From Streptomyces gelaticus (GTDB lineage Bacteria > Actinomycetota > Actinomycetes > Streptomycetales > Streptomycetaceae), in the NCBI RefSeq assembly GCF_014649535.1, contig NZ_BMTF01000001.1, positions 241,872 to 305,871 on the forward strand: a stretch of 64,000 nt of DNA, in the 5' to 3' direction. The notes below the pieces were generated by a model. That model worked only from the letters and a program-made list of their open reading frames with translations. It was not told where the DNA came from and searched no databases. Shown piece by piece: positions 24,736 through 33,942 of this stretch. Position numbers and translations under genes: made by a program. Within the stretch, counting starts at the first letter, position 1. Each line of letters starts with the position of its first letter.

Positions 24736-25021
24736 ATGACGGCCGGCGAGCCGGTCGAACCGGGTCTCCCCGGGCTGCCGGCCCGGCCGCTCGTGATGCG
24801 CCGCCACTCGCGGCGCATCCGGGTCCGGTGCCGGTGCAGTCGATGACCACGACGCGGACGTCGGACATGGGCGCGACGTGGCAGCGGATCGCGGAGCCGA
24901 CGGCGTCAAAGGCTGTCAGATCGTGCGGGTGTCGTCGAGCCGTTGATCGAAGAGCCCATGAGGATCGCCGAGGGCATTGCGGAGGCGGGGTGCCGTCGGG
25001 GGTTCCCGCCGTCACCGTGAG
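24736..25021 (+). pseudogene. ispG: Internally deleted remnant of ispG (gcpE) between hpnH and dxs
   Basis: Three pieces of IspG (HMB-PP synthase) can be read in order but in different frames. ATG at 24736 starts an N-terminal piece ending MRRHSRRIRV. Shifted by one base, VPVQSMTTTRTSDMGATWQR continues with IAEPTAS, then GCQIVRVS in a second shift. After that, about 300 codons are missing and only the C-terminal piece VEPLIEEPMRIAEGIAEAG remains before a stop at 25019-25021. Functional IspG is about 385 residues, so roughly 75% is lost. Streptomyces usually has another ispG elsewhere, so this was probably the redundant operon copy. Confidence 0.8.
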
Positions 25022-25049
25022 CTGAGACAGAACCAGAGAGGGCCCGAAC

Positions 25050-26951
25050 GTGACAATTCTGGAGAGCATCCGGGGGCCGCACGATCTCAAGGCGCTGAAT
25101 GGGGCACAACTCGGTGAACTCGCTGGGGAAATCAGGCAGTTCCTCATCGAGGCGGTGGCCAGGACCGGCGGTCATCTGGGACCCAACCTCGGGGTGGTGG
25201 AGCTCTCCATCGCCCTGCACCGCACCTTCGACTCGCCCGCCGACCGCATCCTCTGGGACACCGGGCACCAGAGCTATGTGCACAAACTGCTCACCGGGCG
25301 GCAGGACTTCTCCAAGCTGCGCGGCAAGGGGGGGCTGTCCGGATACCCCTCCCGGGAGGAGTCCGCGCACGACGTCATCGAGAACTCGCACGCCTCGACC
25401 GTCCTCGGCTGGGCCGACGGCATCGCCAAGGCCCATCAGGTGCGGGGACGGAGCGACCACGTCGTGGCCGTCATCGGGGACGGGGCCCTCACCGGCGGGA
25501 TGGCCTGGGAGGCGCTCAACAACATCGCCGCCGCCCGCGACCGGCCGCTGGTCATCGTGGTGAACGACAACGAGCGCTCCTACGGCCCGACGATCGGCGG
25601 CCTCGCCGATCACCTCGCCACCCTCCGTACCACCGACGGATACGAGCGCTTCCTGTCCTGGGGCAAGGAGGTGCTCCAGCAGACGCCCGTCATCGGACAG
25701 CCGCTGTACGAGTCGCTGCACGGCGCGAAGAAGGGGTTCAAGGACGCCTTTGCCCCGCAGGGCATGTTCGAGGACCTCGGGCTCAAGTACGTCGGGCCGA
25801 TCGACGGCCATGACATCGCGGCTGTCGAATCCGCCCTGCACCGGGCGAAACGCTTCCACGGCCCCGTGCTTGTGCACTGCCTCACCGAGAAGGGCCGCGG
25901 CTACCCGCCCGCGCTCCGGGACGAGAACGACCATTTCCACACCGTCGGTGCGATGGACCCGCTGACCTGCGCGCCGCTCGCCCCGGCCGGCGGGCCCTCG
26001 TGGACGTCGGTGTTCGGGGACGAGATCGCCGCGATCGGCGCGGAGCGGCCGGACGTCGTGGCCATCACCGCGGCGATGCTCCACCCCGTCGGACTGACGA
26101 GGTTCGCCGAGGCGTTCCCCGGCCGGGTCTGGGACGTCGGCATCGCCGAGCAGCACGCCGCCGTGTCCGCGGCCGGACTGGCCACCGGCGGGCTGCACCC
26201 GGTCGTCGCCGTCTACGCCACCTTCCTCAACCGGGCCTTCGACCAGCTGTTGATGGACGTCGCGCTGCACCGGTGCGGGGTGACCTTCGTGCTCGACCGG
26301 GCCGGCGTCACCGGACCCGACGGGGCCTCGCACAACGGTGTGTGGGACATGTCCGTGCTCCAGGTCGTCCCCGGGCTGCGGATCGCCGCCCCGCGCGACG
26401 CGGGCCAGCTCCGTGCCCAGCTCCGCGAGGCCGTCGACGTCGACGACGCACCCACCGTGATCCGTTTCCCCAAGGAGCCGGTGGGGGAGCCGGTCCCGGC
26501 GGTCGGCCGGATCGGCGGCATGGACGTGCTGCACCGGGCGGAGGACCCCGATGTGCTGCTCGTGGCCGTAGGCGTGCTCGCCCCGGTCTGTCTGAAGGCT
26601 GCCGACCTGCTGGCCGGGGCCGGACTGCGCTGCACCGTCGTCGACCCCCGCTGGGTCAGGCCCGTCGACGAGGAACTTCCTCCGCTCGCCGCCCGGCACC
26701 GGCTGGTCGCCGTCGCAGAGGACAACAGCCGGGCCGGTGGCGTCGGTTCGGCGGTCGGACAGGCGCTGCGGGACGCCGGGGTCGACGTACCGCTGCGGAC
26801 GTTCGGCATCCCCGAGCAGTTCCTCGCGCACGGCAAGCGTGCCGAGGTGCTGGCCGACATCGGGCTCACCCCGGTCGAGATCGCCGGACGGATCAGCGCA
26901 GCACTGGCCGCCAAGGAGGCGGCGACGAGAACCGAGGAGAGCGGGGAATGA
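25050..26951 (+). CDS. dxs: 1-Deoxy-D-xylulose-5-phosphate synthase
   Basis: A 633-residue transketolase-family enzyme for the first step of the MEP pathway (pyruvate plus glyceraldehyde-3-phosphate to DXP). Signatures include [35 protein letters not shown], the thiamine-diphosphate motif [18 protein letters not shown], and [15 protein letters not shown] with the catalytic Glu in the pyrimidine domain. The C-terminal transketolase domain ends the chain. The GTG start follows AGAGAGGG. It probably boosts precursor supply for hopanoids, as its pathway partner ispG beside it is dead. Its stop overlaps the aminotransferase start (ATGA). Confidence 0.94.
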   Translation: MTILESIRGPHDLKALNGAQLGELAGEIRQFLIEAVARTGGHLGPNLGVVELSIALHRTFDSPADRILWDTGHQSYVHKLLTGRQDFSKLRGKGGLSGYPSREESAHDVIENSHASTVLGWADGIAKAHQVRGRSDHVVAVIGDGALTGGMAWEALNNIAAARDRPLVIVVNDNERSYGPTIGGLADHLATLRTTDGYERFLSWGKEVLQQTPVIGQPLYESLHGAKKGFKDAFAPQGMFEDLGLKYVGPIDGHDIAAVESALHRAKRFHGPVLVHCLTEKGRGYPPALRDENDHFHTVGAMDPLTCAPLAPAGGPSWTSVFGDEIAAIGAERPDVVAITAAMLHPVGLTRFAEAFPGRVWDVGIAEQHAAVSAAGLATGGLHPVVAVYATFLNRAFDQLLMDVALHRCGVTFVLDRAGVTGPDGASHNGVWDMSVLQVVPGLRIAAPRDAGQLRAQLREAVDVDDAPTVIRFPKEPVGEPVPAVGRIGGMDVLHRAEDPDVLLVAVGVLAPVCLKAADLLAGAGLRCTVVDPRWVRPVDEELPPLAARHRLVAVAEDNSRAGGVGSAVGQALRDAGVDVPLRTFGIPEQFLAHGKRAEVLADIGLTPVEIAGRISAALAAKEAATRTEESGE

Positions 26952-28345
26952 AGGACGACGGGCCCAAGGGCTTCGACCTGGCACGGCTCCTCGCGGAGCG
27001 CGGCGCCGAACGCTACGAGCTGCACACGAAACACCTCAACCACCAGCTGCCCCGGATGCTCCACACCATCGGCTTCGACAAGGTCTACGAACGGGCCGAG
27101 GGCGCCCACTTCCGCGACGCGGACGGCAACGACTACCTCGACATGCTCGCCGGATTCGGCGTGATGGGCCTCGGACGGCACCACCCCGTCGTACGCAAGG
27201 CCCTGCACGACGTCCTGGACGCTTCGCTCGCCGACCTCACCCGCTTCGACTGCCAGCCGCTGCCCGGACTGCTGGCCGAGCGGCTGCTCGCGCACAGCCC
27301 GCACCTGGACCGGGTCTTCTTCGGCAACAGCGGCACGGAAGCGGTCGAGACGGCCCTGAAGTTCGCCCGCTACGCCACCGGCAGGCCCAGGATCCTCTAC
27401 TGCACCCACGCCTTCCACGGGCTGACCACCGGCTCCCTCTCGGTCAACGGGGAGGACGGCTTCCGGGACGGCTTCGCCCCCCTGCTGCCGGACACCGCCA
27501 TCGGGCTCGGCGACCTCGACGCGCTGCGGCGCGAGCTGAAGCGGGGTGACGTGGCGGCACTGGTCGTCGAGCCGATCCAGGGCAAGGGCGTCCACGCCGC
27601 GCCTCCCGGCTTCCTGCGGGACGCGCAGGAGCTGCTGCACAAGCACAAGGCGCTGCTCATCGCCGACGAGGTGCAGACCGGGCTCGGCCGGACCGGCGAT
27701 TTCTACGCGTACCAGCACGAGGAGGGTGTCGAGCCCGATCTGGTCTGTGTCGCCAAGGCCCTCTCCGGCGGCTATGTGCCGGTCGGGGCGACCCTGGGCA
27801 AGGACTGGATCTTCCGGCGCGTCTACTCGTCGATGGACCGGGTCCTGGTCCACTCCGCGAGCTTCGGCTCCAATGCCCAGGCGATGGCGGCCGGGCTCGC
27901 GGTCCTCGCGGTGATGGAGGACGAGGAGACCGTTGCCCACGCGCGCCGCATCGGCGAGCTGCTGCGTGCCCGGCTGACCGCCCTGGTCGACCGCTACGAA
28001 CTGCTGCACGAGGTGCGCGGGCGCGGGCTGATGATCGGCATCGAGTTCGGCCGGCCCACCTCGCTCAAGCTGCGCAGCCGCTGGACCATGTTGCAGGCGG
28101 CCCGCAAGGGGCTCTTCGCGCAGATGGTGGTGGTGCCCCTGCTCCAGAAACACCGCATCCTCACCCAGGTCTCGGGCGACCATCTGGAAGTGATCAAGCT
28201 GATTCCGCCCCTGGTGATCGACGAGTCGGATGTCGACCGGTTTGTCACGGCGTTCACCGCTGTGATGGACGACGCACACAGCGGCGGTGGGCTGATGTGG
28301 GACTTCGGCAGGACACTGGTGAAGCAGGCAGTCGCCAACCGCTGA
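26948..28345 (+). CDS. Class III aminotransferase of the hopanoid operon (HpnO-like)
   Basis: A 465-residue PLP-dependent fold-type I enzyme. The N-terminal part reads [20 protein letters not shown], the substrate region [20 protein letters not shown], the PLP-Asp motif [15 protein letters not shown] and the Schiff-base lysine in [15 protein letters not shown] (about residue 270). From its position after hpnH/dxs it most likely aminates ribosylhopane to aminobacteriohopanetriol, the role given to HpnO and the equivalent S. coelicolor gene. That substrate is inferred from context. Translation is coupled to dxs by ATGA. An inverted repeat follows. Confidence 0.85.
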   Translation: MKDDGPKGFDLARLLAERGAERYELHTKHLNHQLPRMLHTIGFDKVYERAEGAHFRDADGNDYLDMLAGFGVMGLGRHHPVVRKALHDVLDASLADLTRFDCQPLPGLLAERLLAHSPHLDRVFFGNSGTEAVETALKFARYATGRPRILYCTHAFHGLTTGSLSVNGEDGFRDGFAPLLPDTAIGLGDLDALRRELKRGDVAALVVEPIQGKGVHAAPPGFLRDAQELLHKHKALLIADEVQTGLGRTGDFYAYQHEEGVEPDLVCVAKALSGGYVPVGATLGKDWIFRRVYSSMDRVLVHSASFGSNAQAMAAGLAVLAVMEDEETVAHARRIGELLRARLTALVDRYELLHEVRGRGLMIGIEFGRPTSLKLRSRWTMLQAARKGLFAQMVVVPLLQKHRILTQVSGDHLEVIKLIPPLVIDESDVDRFVTAFTAVMDDAHSGGGLMWDFGRTLVKQAVANR

Positions 28346-28352
28346 GTGCTTT

Positions 28353-28385
28353 TGCCTGAGAGGTAAGAAATTTGCCTCTCAGGCA
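28353..28385. promoter_or_regulatory. Perfect 11-bp inverted repeat, operator or terminator, ahead of the XRE-cupin gene
   Basis: Arms TGCCTGAGAGG and CCTCTCAGGCA flank an A/T-rich 11-base centre. It lies 8 bp after the aminotransferase stop and 22 bp before the ATG of the XRE-cupin regulator. The symmetric arms and A/T-rich centre suit a dimeric operator for autoregulation; a weak terminator for the hopanoid operon is the alternative. Confidence 0.65.
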
Positions 28386-28406
28386 GGATCCTGGCCCAAT
28401 AGGTAC

Positions 28407-29015
28407 ATGAATCCTCCAGACGGAGGGGTGGCCGACGAGCTGCCCGGAGTCGCGCCGCGCCTGCGCGATCTGCGCCGGAGTCGTGGTCTCACCCTGGAGG
28501 CCGCCGCTCAGCGGGCCGGGCTCTCACCTGCTCATCTCTCCCGGCTCGAAACGGGTCGCCGCCAGCCTTCGCTGCCGATGCTCCTCGGTCTTGCCAGGAT
28601 CTACGGTACGACGGTCTCCGAACTGCTCGGCGAGACGCCCCCGGAACGCGACGCGATCATCCGCGGCGGGAAGTTCGAGGGGGCCGAGGCGGACGGCTGG
28701 ATGTACCAGCAGGCAGGCGGCTCCGGCCGGGCGATGCAGGCGCTCCGTGTCCGGGTTCCGCAGGCCGCGCAGAGCGATCTCGTGCGCGTCCACCCCGGCG
28801 AGGAATGGCTGTACGTGCTCGCCGGGCACCTGCGGGTGTGGCTCGGGGAGACCGTGCATGATCTCGCCCCCGGTGACAGCGCGCACTTCGACTCGCTCAC
28901 CCCGCACCGGATCACCGCTGTCGACCGCGACGGCGCCGAGCTGCTCTTCGTCCACACCCTGCTGCAGAGCCCCGCTGCCGAGCTGTGCCTCGGCAGCGGC
29001 ATCCATCGCCGCTGA
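28407..29015 (+). CDS. XRE-family regulator with C-terminal cupin domain
   Basis: A 202-residue DNA-binding protein. Residues about 15-72 are an XRE helix-turn-helix (RLRDLRRSRGLTLEAAAQRA then LSPAHLSRLETGRRQPSLPM). Residues about 105-190 are a cupin_2 sensor (VHPGEEWLYVLAGHLRVWLG and DLAPGDSAHFDSLTPH). Such PuuR/SutR-type regulators bind a small ligand in the cupin barrel. The ATG is close behind the inverted repeat. Gene order, hopanoid aminotransferase, XRE-cupin, then 55-aa membrane protein, matches what I recall of the end of the S. coelicolor locus. Whether it controls hopanoid genes is unknown. Confidence 0.85.
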   Translation: MNPPDGGVADELPGVAPRLRDLRRSRGLTLEAAAQRAGLSPAHLSRLETGRRQPSLPMLLGLARIYGTTVSELLGETPPERDAIIRGGKFEGAEADGWMYQQAGGSGRAMQALRVRVPQAAQSDLVRVHPGEEWLYVLAGHLRVWLGETVHDLAPGDSAHFDSLTPHRITAVDRDGAELLFVHTLLQSPAAELCLGSGIHRR

Positions 29016-29046
29016 GACCGGTCTCCGGTCGCCAGAGAGGATCGTC

Positions 29047-29214
29047 ATGTCCGATTCAGAGAACTTCGACCCGCTCGGGTCCAGCAAGAAGTACGAGGCC
29101 CAGGAGCGGAAGTTTCCGCGCGGTGTGGTGATCCGGCTGTTCGCCTACCTCATCGCCGGACACATCTTCGCGGCCTTCCTCTACCTGCTCTTCGCGGTGG
29201 CCGGCAAGGGCTGA
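29047..29214 (+). CDS. Small single-pass membrane protein (DUF6126-like), 55 aa
   Basis: It has a soluble N-terminus (MSDSENFDPLGSSKKYEAQE) with basic residues before a single hydrophobic helix LFAYLIAGHIFAAFLYLLFA and a short VAGKG tail. The likely topology is N-in. GAGAGG lies 7 bases before the ATG. It follows the XRE-cupin regulator by 31 bp and is probably co-transcribed. Short proteins of this form next to XRE-cupin regulators correspond to the DUF6126 family as I recall it. The function is unknown; a role as a membrane-bound partner of the regulator is speculative. Confidence 0.78.
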   Translation: MSDSENFDPLGSSKKYEAQERKFPRGVVIRLFAYLIAGHIFAAFLYLLFAVAGKG

Positions 29215-29234
29215 CCACCGCTGCCGCGCGGCCC

Positions 29235-30047
29235 CTACGCCTCGTCGAGGAGCCGGTCGCGCAGCCGTTCGCGGGTCTCGGGGGTGAGCCCCAGGCCCTC
29301 GGAGAAGTAGCGTTCCGTGCTGCCCCAGGTCTCGTCGATGGTGGCGAACGCCGCGGCGAGGTACTCGGCGTGGGCACCGAAGAGCGGGTTGAGCAGTTCC
29401 ATCACCTCGGCCGACATGCCCTGCGCCGAGGTGTCGCTGCGGCGCACCTTGTAGCGGCGGTGGGCGTCGTTGGACTTGAGGTAGTCGGCCTCGATGGCAT
29501 CGCGCTCGACGCCGACGGCGAGCAGGGACACCGCTATCGACAGACCGGCCCGGTCCTTGCCCGCCGCACAGTGCATCAGGGCGGGCACGCTGTCCTCGGC
29601 CAGCGCGTGCAGGACCCGGCTGTGCTCGGCGGTGCGGTCCCGGATGATCGAGCGGTACGAGGCGATCATCCGGTTCGTGCCCTTGCCGTCACCCAGGATC
29701 GAGCGCAGCTGTGCGATGTCGCCGTCGCGGACCATGTGCCAGAACTCCGAGCCGTCGACCGGGTCGGAGAGCGGGATGCTCACGTTCCGTACGCCCGGCA
29801 GCTCCACGTCCAGGCCGTCGAGCCGGCGGTCGGCGTCATTGCGGAAGTCGAAGATCGTGTGGAGACCGAGGCCGCCGAGGAAGGAGGCGTCCTCTGCGGT
29901 GGCGTGTGCCAGGTGACCGCTGCGGAAGAGCCGCCCGTGCCGCACCCGCCGGCCGTCCGCGGTGGGCAGCCCGCCCACGTCGCGGAAGTTGCGGACACCC
30001 GCCAGCTCGGGTTCCGTCGACGGTACCTGCGGCAACTGCTGGGTCAC
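29235..30047 (-). CDS. Tyrosine-protein phosphatase (Y_phosphatase3 / dual-specificity type)
   Basis: A 270-residue cytoplasmic phosphatase. The P-loop is MHCAAGKDRAGLSIAVSLLA with the C-x5-R signature (Cys about 160). The N-terminal segment GVRNFRDVGGLPTADGRRVR is the hallmark of the bacterial family with PtpB of Mycobacterium (MptpB), which also acts on phosphoinositides. The Asp general acid may be in LSDPVDGSEF. The start is GTG/ATG-ambiguous; the ATG at 30047 is used. The gene converges with the 55-aa membrane protein gene and diverges from the GH36 gene across 225 bp. Confidence 0.85.
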   Translation of the reverse strand: MTQQLPQVPSTEPELAGVRNFRDVGGLPTADGRRVRHGRLFRSGHLAHATAEDASFLGGLGLHTIFDFRNDADRRLDGLDVELPGVRNVSIPLSDPVDGSEFWHMVRDGDIAQLRSILGDGKGTNRMIASYRSIIRDRTAEHSRVLHALAEDSVPALMHCAAGKDRAGLSIAVSLLAVGVERDAIEADYLKSNDAHRRYKVRRSDTSAQGMSAEVMELLNPLFGAHAEYLAAAFATIDETWGSTERYFSEGLGLTPETRERLRDRLLDEA

Positions 30048-30272
30048 AGTGACTCCTCGGGTGTCCGGTGCCGACGCGGGTCGCCGGCAAGGCAGCTCCC
30101 GCGACCATACGACATTGATTCCTCAGGCAATCATCTCGGCCATTCCCTGTCGATACCCGGGCGAACTCCGTTGCTCCGGCGGCGAATCCGCCCGCCGAAT
30201 TCCTCGCAAGTCCGTTGCCCGCACCCTGGCGATGGTCGATGATGTGCGGAACTGTTGGAATGTGGGGATGCG

Positions 30273-32369
30273 ATGATCGAGACGGGCAACACCGGCCGGA
30301 CCTGGCTGCTCACCGGGGCGAGCAGCAGCTACGCACTGCGGCTGACCGAGCAGGACGAGCTGGTCCATCTGCACTGGGGGCCGAGGATCTCCCTCGCGGC
30401 GGCCGAGGCGCTGGCCGCGGCACCGGAGCTCCCCTTCAGGGCCTTCGAGTCCCACCTCGACGGCCGGGAGGAGTATCCGGTGGAGGGCGGCCCCCGGTTC
30501 GTCCGCCCGGCGCTCTCGGTGCGTACCCCTGAAGTCCGGGGCACCGAGTGGGCCTTCGCCGCCGCCTCGGTGGACGGGGACGAACTGCGGATCGGCTTCA
30601 CCGACTCCGTGCACCGGCTCGCCCTCACCCTGCACTACCGGATGCGGGACGACTCCGATGTCGTGGAGCGCTGGGCCACCGTCGCCCATGCCGGAGCGGA
30701 CGGCCCGCCGCTGGAGCTGCTGCGCGCCGACGCGGCCGCCTGGTCGCTGCCCGCCCGCGACGGCTGGCGGCTGAGCCGGCTGCACGGGCGCTGGGCGGCG
30801 GAGTCGCGGCTGGCGCGGGCGGAGCTGACCCACGGCGAGAGCGTCATCTCCAGCAGGCGCGGCCACACCGGCCACCAGTACCTGCCGTGGGTCGCCCTGG
30901 ACGCCGACGGTGCCGCGACCGAGGAGAGCGGCGAGGTGTACGGCTGTGCGCTCGGCTGGTCCGGCTCATGGCGGATCTCCGTGCAGCGGCTGCCCGACGG
31001 GCTCGTCCAGATCACCGGCGGCGCCGGCTACGACGACTCCGGACTGCTGCGGCTCGCACCGGGGGAGTCGTACACCACGCCCGTGTTCGCCGGGCTGTGG
31101 AGCGGCCAGGGGTTCGGCGGGGCGAGCCGCGCCTGGCACGCCTGGCAGCTGGCCCATGTGATCCCGGACGCACACAAGCCGCGGCCGGTGCTCTACAACT
31201 CCTGGGAGGCGACGGGCTTCGACATCTCGCTGGACCAGCAGCGCGCCCTCGCCGAGCGCGCCGCCGCGATGGGTGTCGAGCTGTTCGTGGTGGACGACGC
31301 GTGGTTCGGGCAGCGGACCAGCGACCGGGCCGGGCTCGGCGACTGGACGGCGAATCCGGACCGCTTTCCCGGCGGGCTGAAGCCGCTCGCCGACGAAGTG
31401 CACGGGCTCGGCATGCAGTTCGGAATCTGGGTCGAGCCGGAAATGGTGAATGCCGACAGTGACCTCTACCGCGCGCACCCCGATTGGGTGCAGCACTTCC
31501 CCGGGCGGGCGCGGACGGAGTACCGCAACCAACTGGTCCTCAATCTGGCCCGCCCCGATGTGCAGGAATATCTCTGGGAGCAGCTGGACACGCTGCTCTC
31601 CGGCACGCCCGTCGACTATGTGAAGTGGGATTTCAACCGCTGCTTCACCGATGCGGGATGGCCGGGCGAGGAGTACCCGCAGAAGCTCTGGATCGAGCAT
31701 GTGGACGCCCTGTACGCACTGATCGACCGGCTCAGGGCCGCGCATCCCTCGGTCGCGTTCGAGTCCTGCTCGGGCGGCGGAGGCCGGATCGACCTGGGAA
31801 TCCTGTCCCGTACGGACCAGGTGTGGACCTCCGACAACACCGACCCGCTCGACCGTCTCGCCATCCAGGAGGGTTTCGGGCACATCCACCCGGCCAGGGT
31901 GATGGCCGCCTGGGTCACCGACAGCCCGAATCACCAGCTCAACGGCAGGGTCAGTTCGCTGCGCTTCCGTTTCGTGAGCGCCATGGCCGGGGTGCTCGGG
32001 GTCGGTGGGGACCTCACCGAATGGAGCGAGGAGGAGCTGGCCGAGGCGCGGTCCTGGGTGGACCTCTACAAGGAGATCCGGCCGGTCGTGCAGTACGGCG
32101 CGCTGTACCGGCTGCGCGAGCCGCGCGGCGGACTCAGCGCGGTCCAGTACGTCCACGGCGAGGAGACCGTGGTTCTGATGTGGCTGGAGGCGCAGCGGTA
32201 CGGGGAGCGGCCCCCGGCCCTGCGGCTGCGCGGGCTCGACCCCGCGGCGACCTATACCTGCCTGGACACGGGGACGGTGCACCACGGTTCGGCGCTGCTC
32301 CACCAGGGGCTGCACACGGAACTCCAGGGGGATCTCGACGCACGGGTGCTGCGGCTGCGGCGGGGGTGA
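30273..32369 (+). CDS. Alpha-galactosidase, glycoside hydrolase family 36
   Basis: A 698-residue cytoplasmic enzyme, no signal peptide. The N-terminal beta-supersandwich domain is followed by a TIM barrel with VLYNSWEATGFDISLDQQ, the catalytic nucleophile in VDYVKWDFNRCF (Asp about 453) and the acid/base Asp in QVWTSDNTDPLDR (about 521). FESCSGGGGRIDLGIL and HQLNGRVSSLRFRF are standard GH36 motifs. It would release galactose from alpha-galactosides taken up by other systems. The ATG at 30273 is preferred to 30255 because the family start falls there. No transporter is adjacent. Confidence 0.9.
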   Translation: MIETGNTGRTWLLTGASSSYALRLTEQDELVHLHWGPRISLAAAEALAAAPELPFRAFESHLDGREEYPVEGGPRFVRPALSVRTPEVRGTEWAFAAASVDGDELRIGFTDSVHRLALTLHYRMRDDSDVVERWATVAHAGADGPPLELLRADAAAWSLPARDGWRLSRLHGRWAAESRLARAELTHGESVISSRRGHTGHQYLPWVALDADGAATEESGEVYGCALGWSGSWRISVQRLPDGLVQITGGAGYDDSGLLRLAPGESYTTPVFAGLWSGQGFGGASRAWHAWQLAHVIPDAHKPRPVLYNSWEATGFDISLDQQRALAERAAAMGVELFVVDDAWFGQRTSDRAGLGDWTANPDRFPGGLKPLADEVHGLGMQFGIWVEPEMVNADSDLYRAHPDWVQHFPGRARTEYRNQLVLNLARPDVQEYLWEQLDTLLSGTPVDYVKWDFNRCFTDAGWPGEEYPQKLWIEHVDALYALIDRLRAAHPSVAFESCSGGGGRIDLGILSRTDQVWTSDNTDPLDRLAIQEGFGHIHPARVMAAWVTDSPNHQLNGRVSSLRFRFVSAMAGVLGVGGDLTEWSEEELAEARSWVDLYKEIRPVVQYGALYRLREPRGGLSAVQYVHGEETVVLMWLEAQRYGERPPALRLRGLDPAATYTCLDTGTVHHGSALLHQGLHTELQGDLDARVLRLRRG

Positions 32370-32669
32370 CAGAAGGGTCATGTCCGTAATGCGGGCTTTT
32401 GTCCGAACATCGCCCGTTTGTGCGGGAGATGGTGGCCGCCTCGTGAGCGGGATCATATCCGTGACGGTGTGTGGCGACAGGTGAGTCGGGTATTCCGTGC
32501 GCCGCGCGGAAAGGAAAGATCCTTAATCCACGGAGTGTGACCGGAATTCCGCGCCGATTTCCCCGGCGCGGATTCCGGCACGGAACCCGCGGCTTGTTCT
32601 CGTCGTCCCGGCTCGCTTACGGTCACCGTCAATCCGGTCGGACCGCCTAATCCTGCCGCCGCCCGGAAT
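32370..32669. other. Intergenic region, upstream half of the M23 gene leader
   Basis: About 300 bp between the GH36 stop and the riboswitch. It should hold the promoter of the M23 gene transcript. I see no gene and no clear terminator. The sequence is slightly less GC-rich than its surroundings (for example ggaaaggaaagatccttaat), consistent with a promoter region. Confidence 0.4.
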
Positions 32670-32819
32670 TCGCATCCACTCATCGCGTGGCAGGAGCGGG
32701 GGAACCAGGTAAGTCGCCGACCGGAGAATTCCGGCCGGCTCGGGGTGAAGTCGCGCTCAGCGCGGCCGGGCATCTCCAGCCCGAACCCGACAGCTCACCT
32801 CGCAGGCGCCGGAGAGGAA
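32670..32819 (+). ncRNA. ydaO-yuaA (c-di-AMP) riboswitch upstream of the M23 peptidase gene
   Basis: Conserved blocks of the ydaO class appear in order: GGCAGGAGCGGGGGAACCA at about 32689, CGGGGTGAAG at about 32741, CCCGAACCCGACAGCT at about 32780, and CACCTCGCAGGCG at about 32797, with stems between. It ends some 8 bases before the ATG, next to the AGAGGAAA ribosome binding site. Riboswitches of this class bind c-di-AMP and, in actinobacteria, usually switch off cell-wall hydrolase genes when the ligand is high. That agrees with the gene downstream. Confidence 0.92.
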
Positions 32820-32826
32820 ATACGTC

Positions 32827-33753
32827 ATGCCCACATCGGGTAAGCACCGCCGTCCGAAGATCGGTCCCGTCGCCCGTGGCATCGCCGCGGTCAGCGCCGG
32901 CGGCGCCGTCATCGCACTGCCGCTGCTCGGCGCCACCGGTGCCCACGCCGCGGAGCAGGCCGCCCCGGCCGCCGCCCCGCAGCAGGCCGCCGCCACGCAC
33001 GCCCAGCCGGTCGCGCAGAAGCAGGCCGCCACCACGACCTACTCCGTCGTCTCCGGCGACTATCTGTCGAAGATCGCCGCCGAGCACAAGATCAAGGGCG
33101 GCTGGCAGAAGCTGTACCAGGACAACCGCAAGGTCGTCGGCGAAGACCCCAGTCTGATCTTCCCGGGCATGAAGCTGACCCTCGGCGCCGAGGCGGCCGG
33201 CAGCGCCGCGCCCACCGGCGCCGGCGCCGGCTCGGCTCTCCCGTCGAAGGCGCCCTCGGCCGTCGCGTCGGCCGCCGAGAAGTCCGCCCCGGCCAAGTCC
33301 GTGACCGCCGCCCCGGAGAGCAAGGCGCCGGCTGCCAAGAGCAGCAGCTCCGGCTACGTCCACCCGGTCCCCGGCAACCACACCACCAACTACCGTGCCT
33401 CCGGTTCCAACTGGTCCAGCGGCAGCCACAGCGGGATCGACTTCCCCGTCGCCAGCGGCACCAGCGTGAAGGCCATCACCTCCGGCACCGTCGTCACCGC
33501 CGGCTGGGGCGGCGCGTACGGCAACCAGGTCGTCATCAAGCACGCCGACGGCCGCTACTCGCAGTACGGCCACATGTCCTCCCTCTCTGTCTCGGCGGGC
33601 CAGAGCGTGGGCGCCGGCCAGCAGGTCGGCCTCTCCGGCTCCACCGGCAACTCCACCGGCCCGCACCTGCACTTCGAGGTCCGTACCGGCCCGGCGTACG
33701 GCTCGGACATCGACCCGATCGCCTACCTGGCCTCGCACGGCATCTACGTCTGA
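32827..33753 (+). CDS. Secreted LysM-M23 peptidoglycan endopeptidase
   Basis: A 308-residue exported protein. A signal peptide (basic KHRRPKIGPVARG, then a hydrophobic GGAVIALPLLGATG, cleavage near AHAAEQ) precedes a LysM domain (TYSVVSGDYLSKIAAEHKIK, about residues 72-118), an Ala/Lys/Ser-rich linker (about 120-178), and an M23 domain. The zinc ligands are in SHSGIDFPV and HLHFEVRTG, with SQYGHMSS. The protein would cut peptidoglycan peptide cross-links and bind glycan through LysM. It is under a c-di-AMP riboswitch, and a strong terminator follows. Confidence 0.93.
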   Translation: MPTSGKHRRPKIGPVARGIAAVSAGGAVIALPLLGATGAHAAEQAAPAAAPQQAAATHAQPVAQKQAATTTYSVVSGDYLSKIAAEHKIKGGWQKLYQDNRKVVGEDPSLIFPGMKLTLGAEAAGSAAPTGAGAGSALPSKAPSAVASAAEKSAPAKSVTAAPESKAPAAKSSSSGYVHPVPGNHTTNYRASGSNWSSGSHSGIDFPVASGTSVKAITSGTVVTAGWGGAYGNQVVIKHADGRYSQYGHMSSLSVSAGQSVGAGQQVGLSGSTGNSTGPHLHFEVRTGPAYGSDIDPIAYLASHGIYV

Positions 33754-33799
33754 GCCGAACGGCCGGACGGCTGAGCAACACGGCATGACCTGAGCAACA

Positions 33800-33837
33800 C
33801 AGAAGGGGCGGTGCGCGTCGGCGCACCGCCCCTTCTG
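33800..33837. terminator. Strong stem-loop terminator after the M23 gene
   Basis: A 17-bp perfect stem (33800-33816 and 33821-33837) with loop gtcg, followed by ctta. It is symmetric enough to work in both directions, but only the M23 gene reads into it. Confidence 0.9.
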
Positions 33838-33942
33838 CTTATTCCCCCTTTACCGAAACCTGACCGGGTGGTCTATCTCACCACCCGTCAACCCCTTATT
33901 ACGGTCGCGTAGGTCACATTCCGCGGTGCAGGATAGGCGTTT

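Noticed and set aside
24906-28279. Two long minus-strand frames opposite dxs and the aminotransferase
   Set aside because: Both are mirror frames of conserved plus-strand genes, rich in Gly, Arg, Val, without signatures.
29215-29234. A terminator between the 55-aa membrane protein gene and the phosphatase gene
   Set aside because: The 20-bp gap holds no stem; convergent transcription there has no visible terminator.
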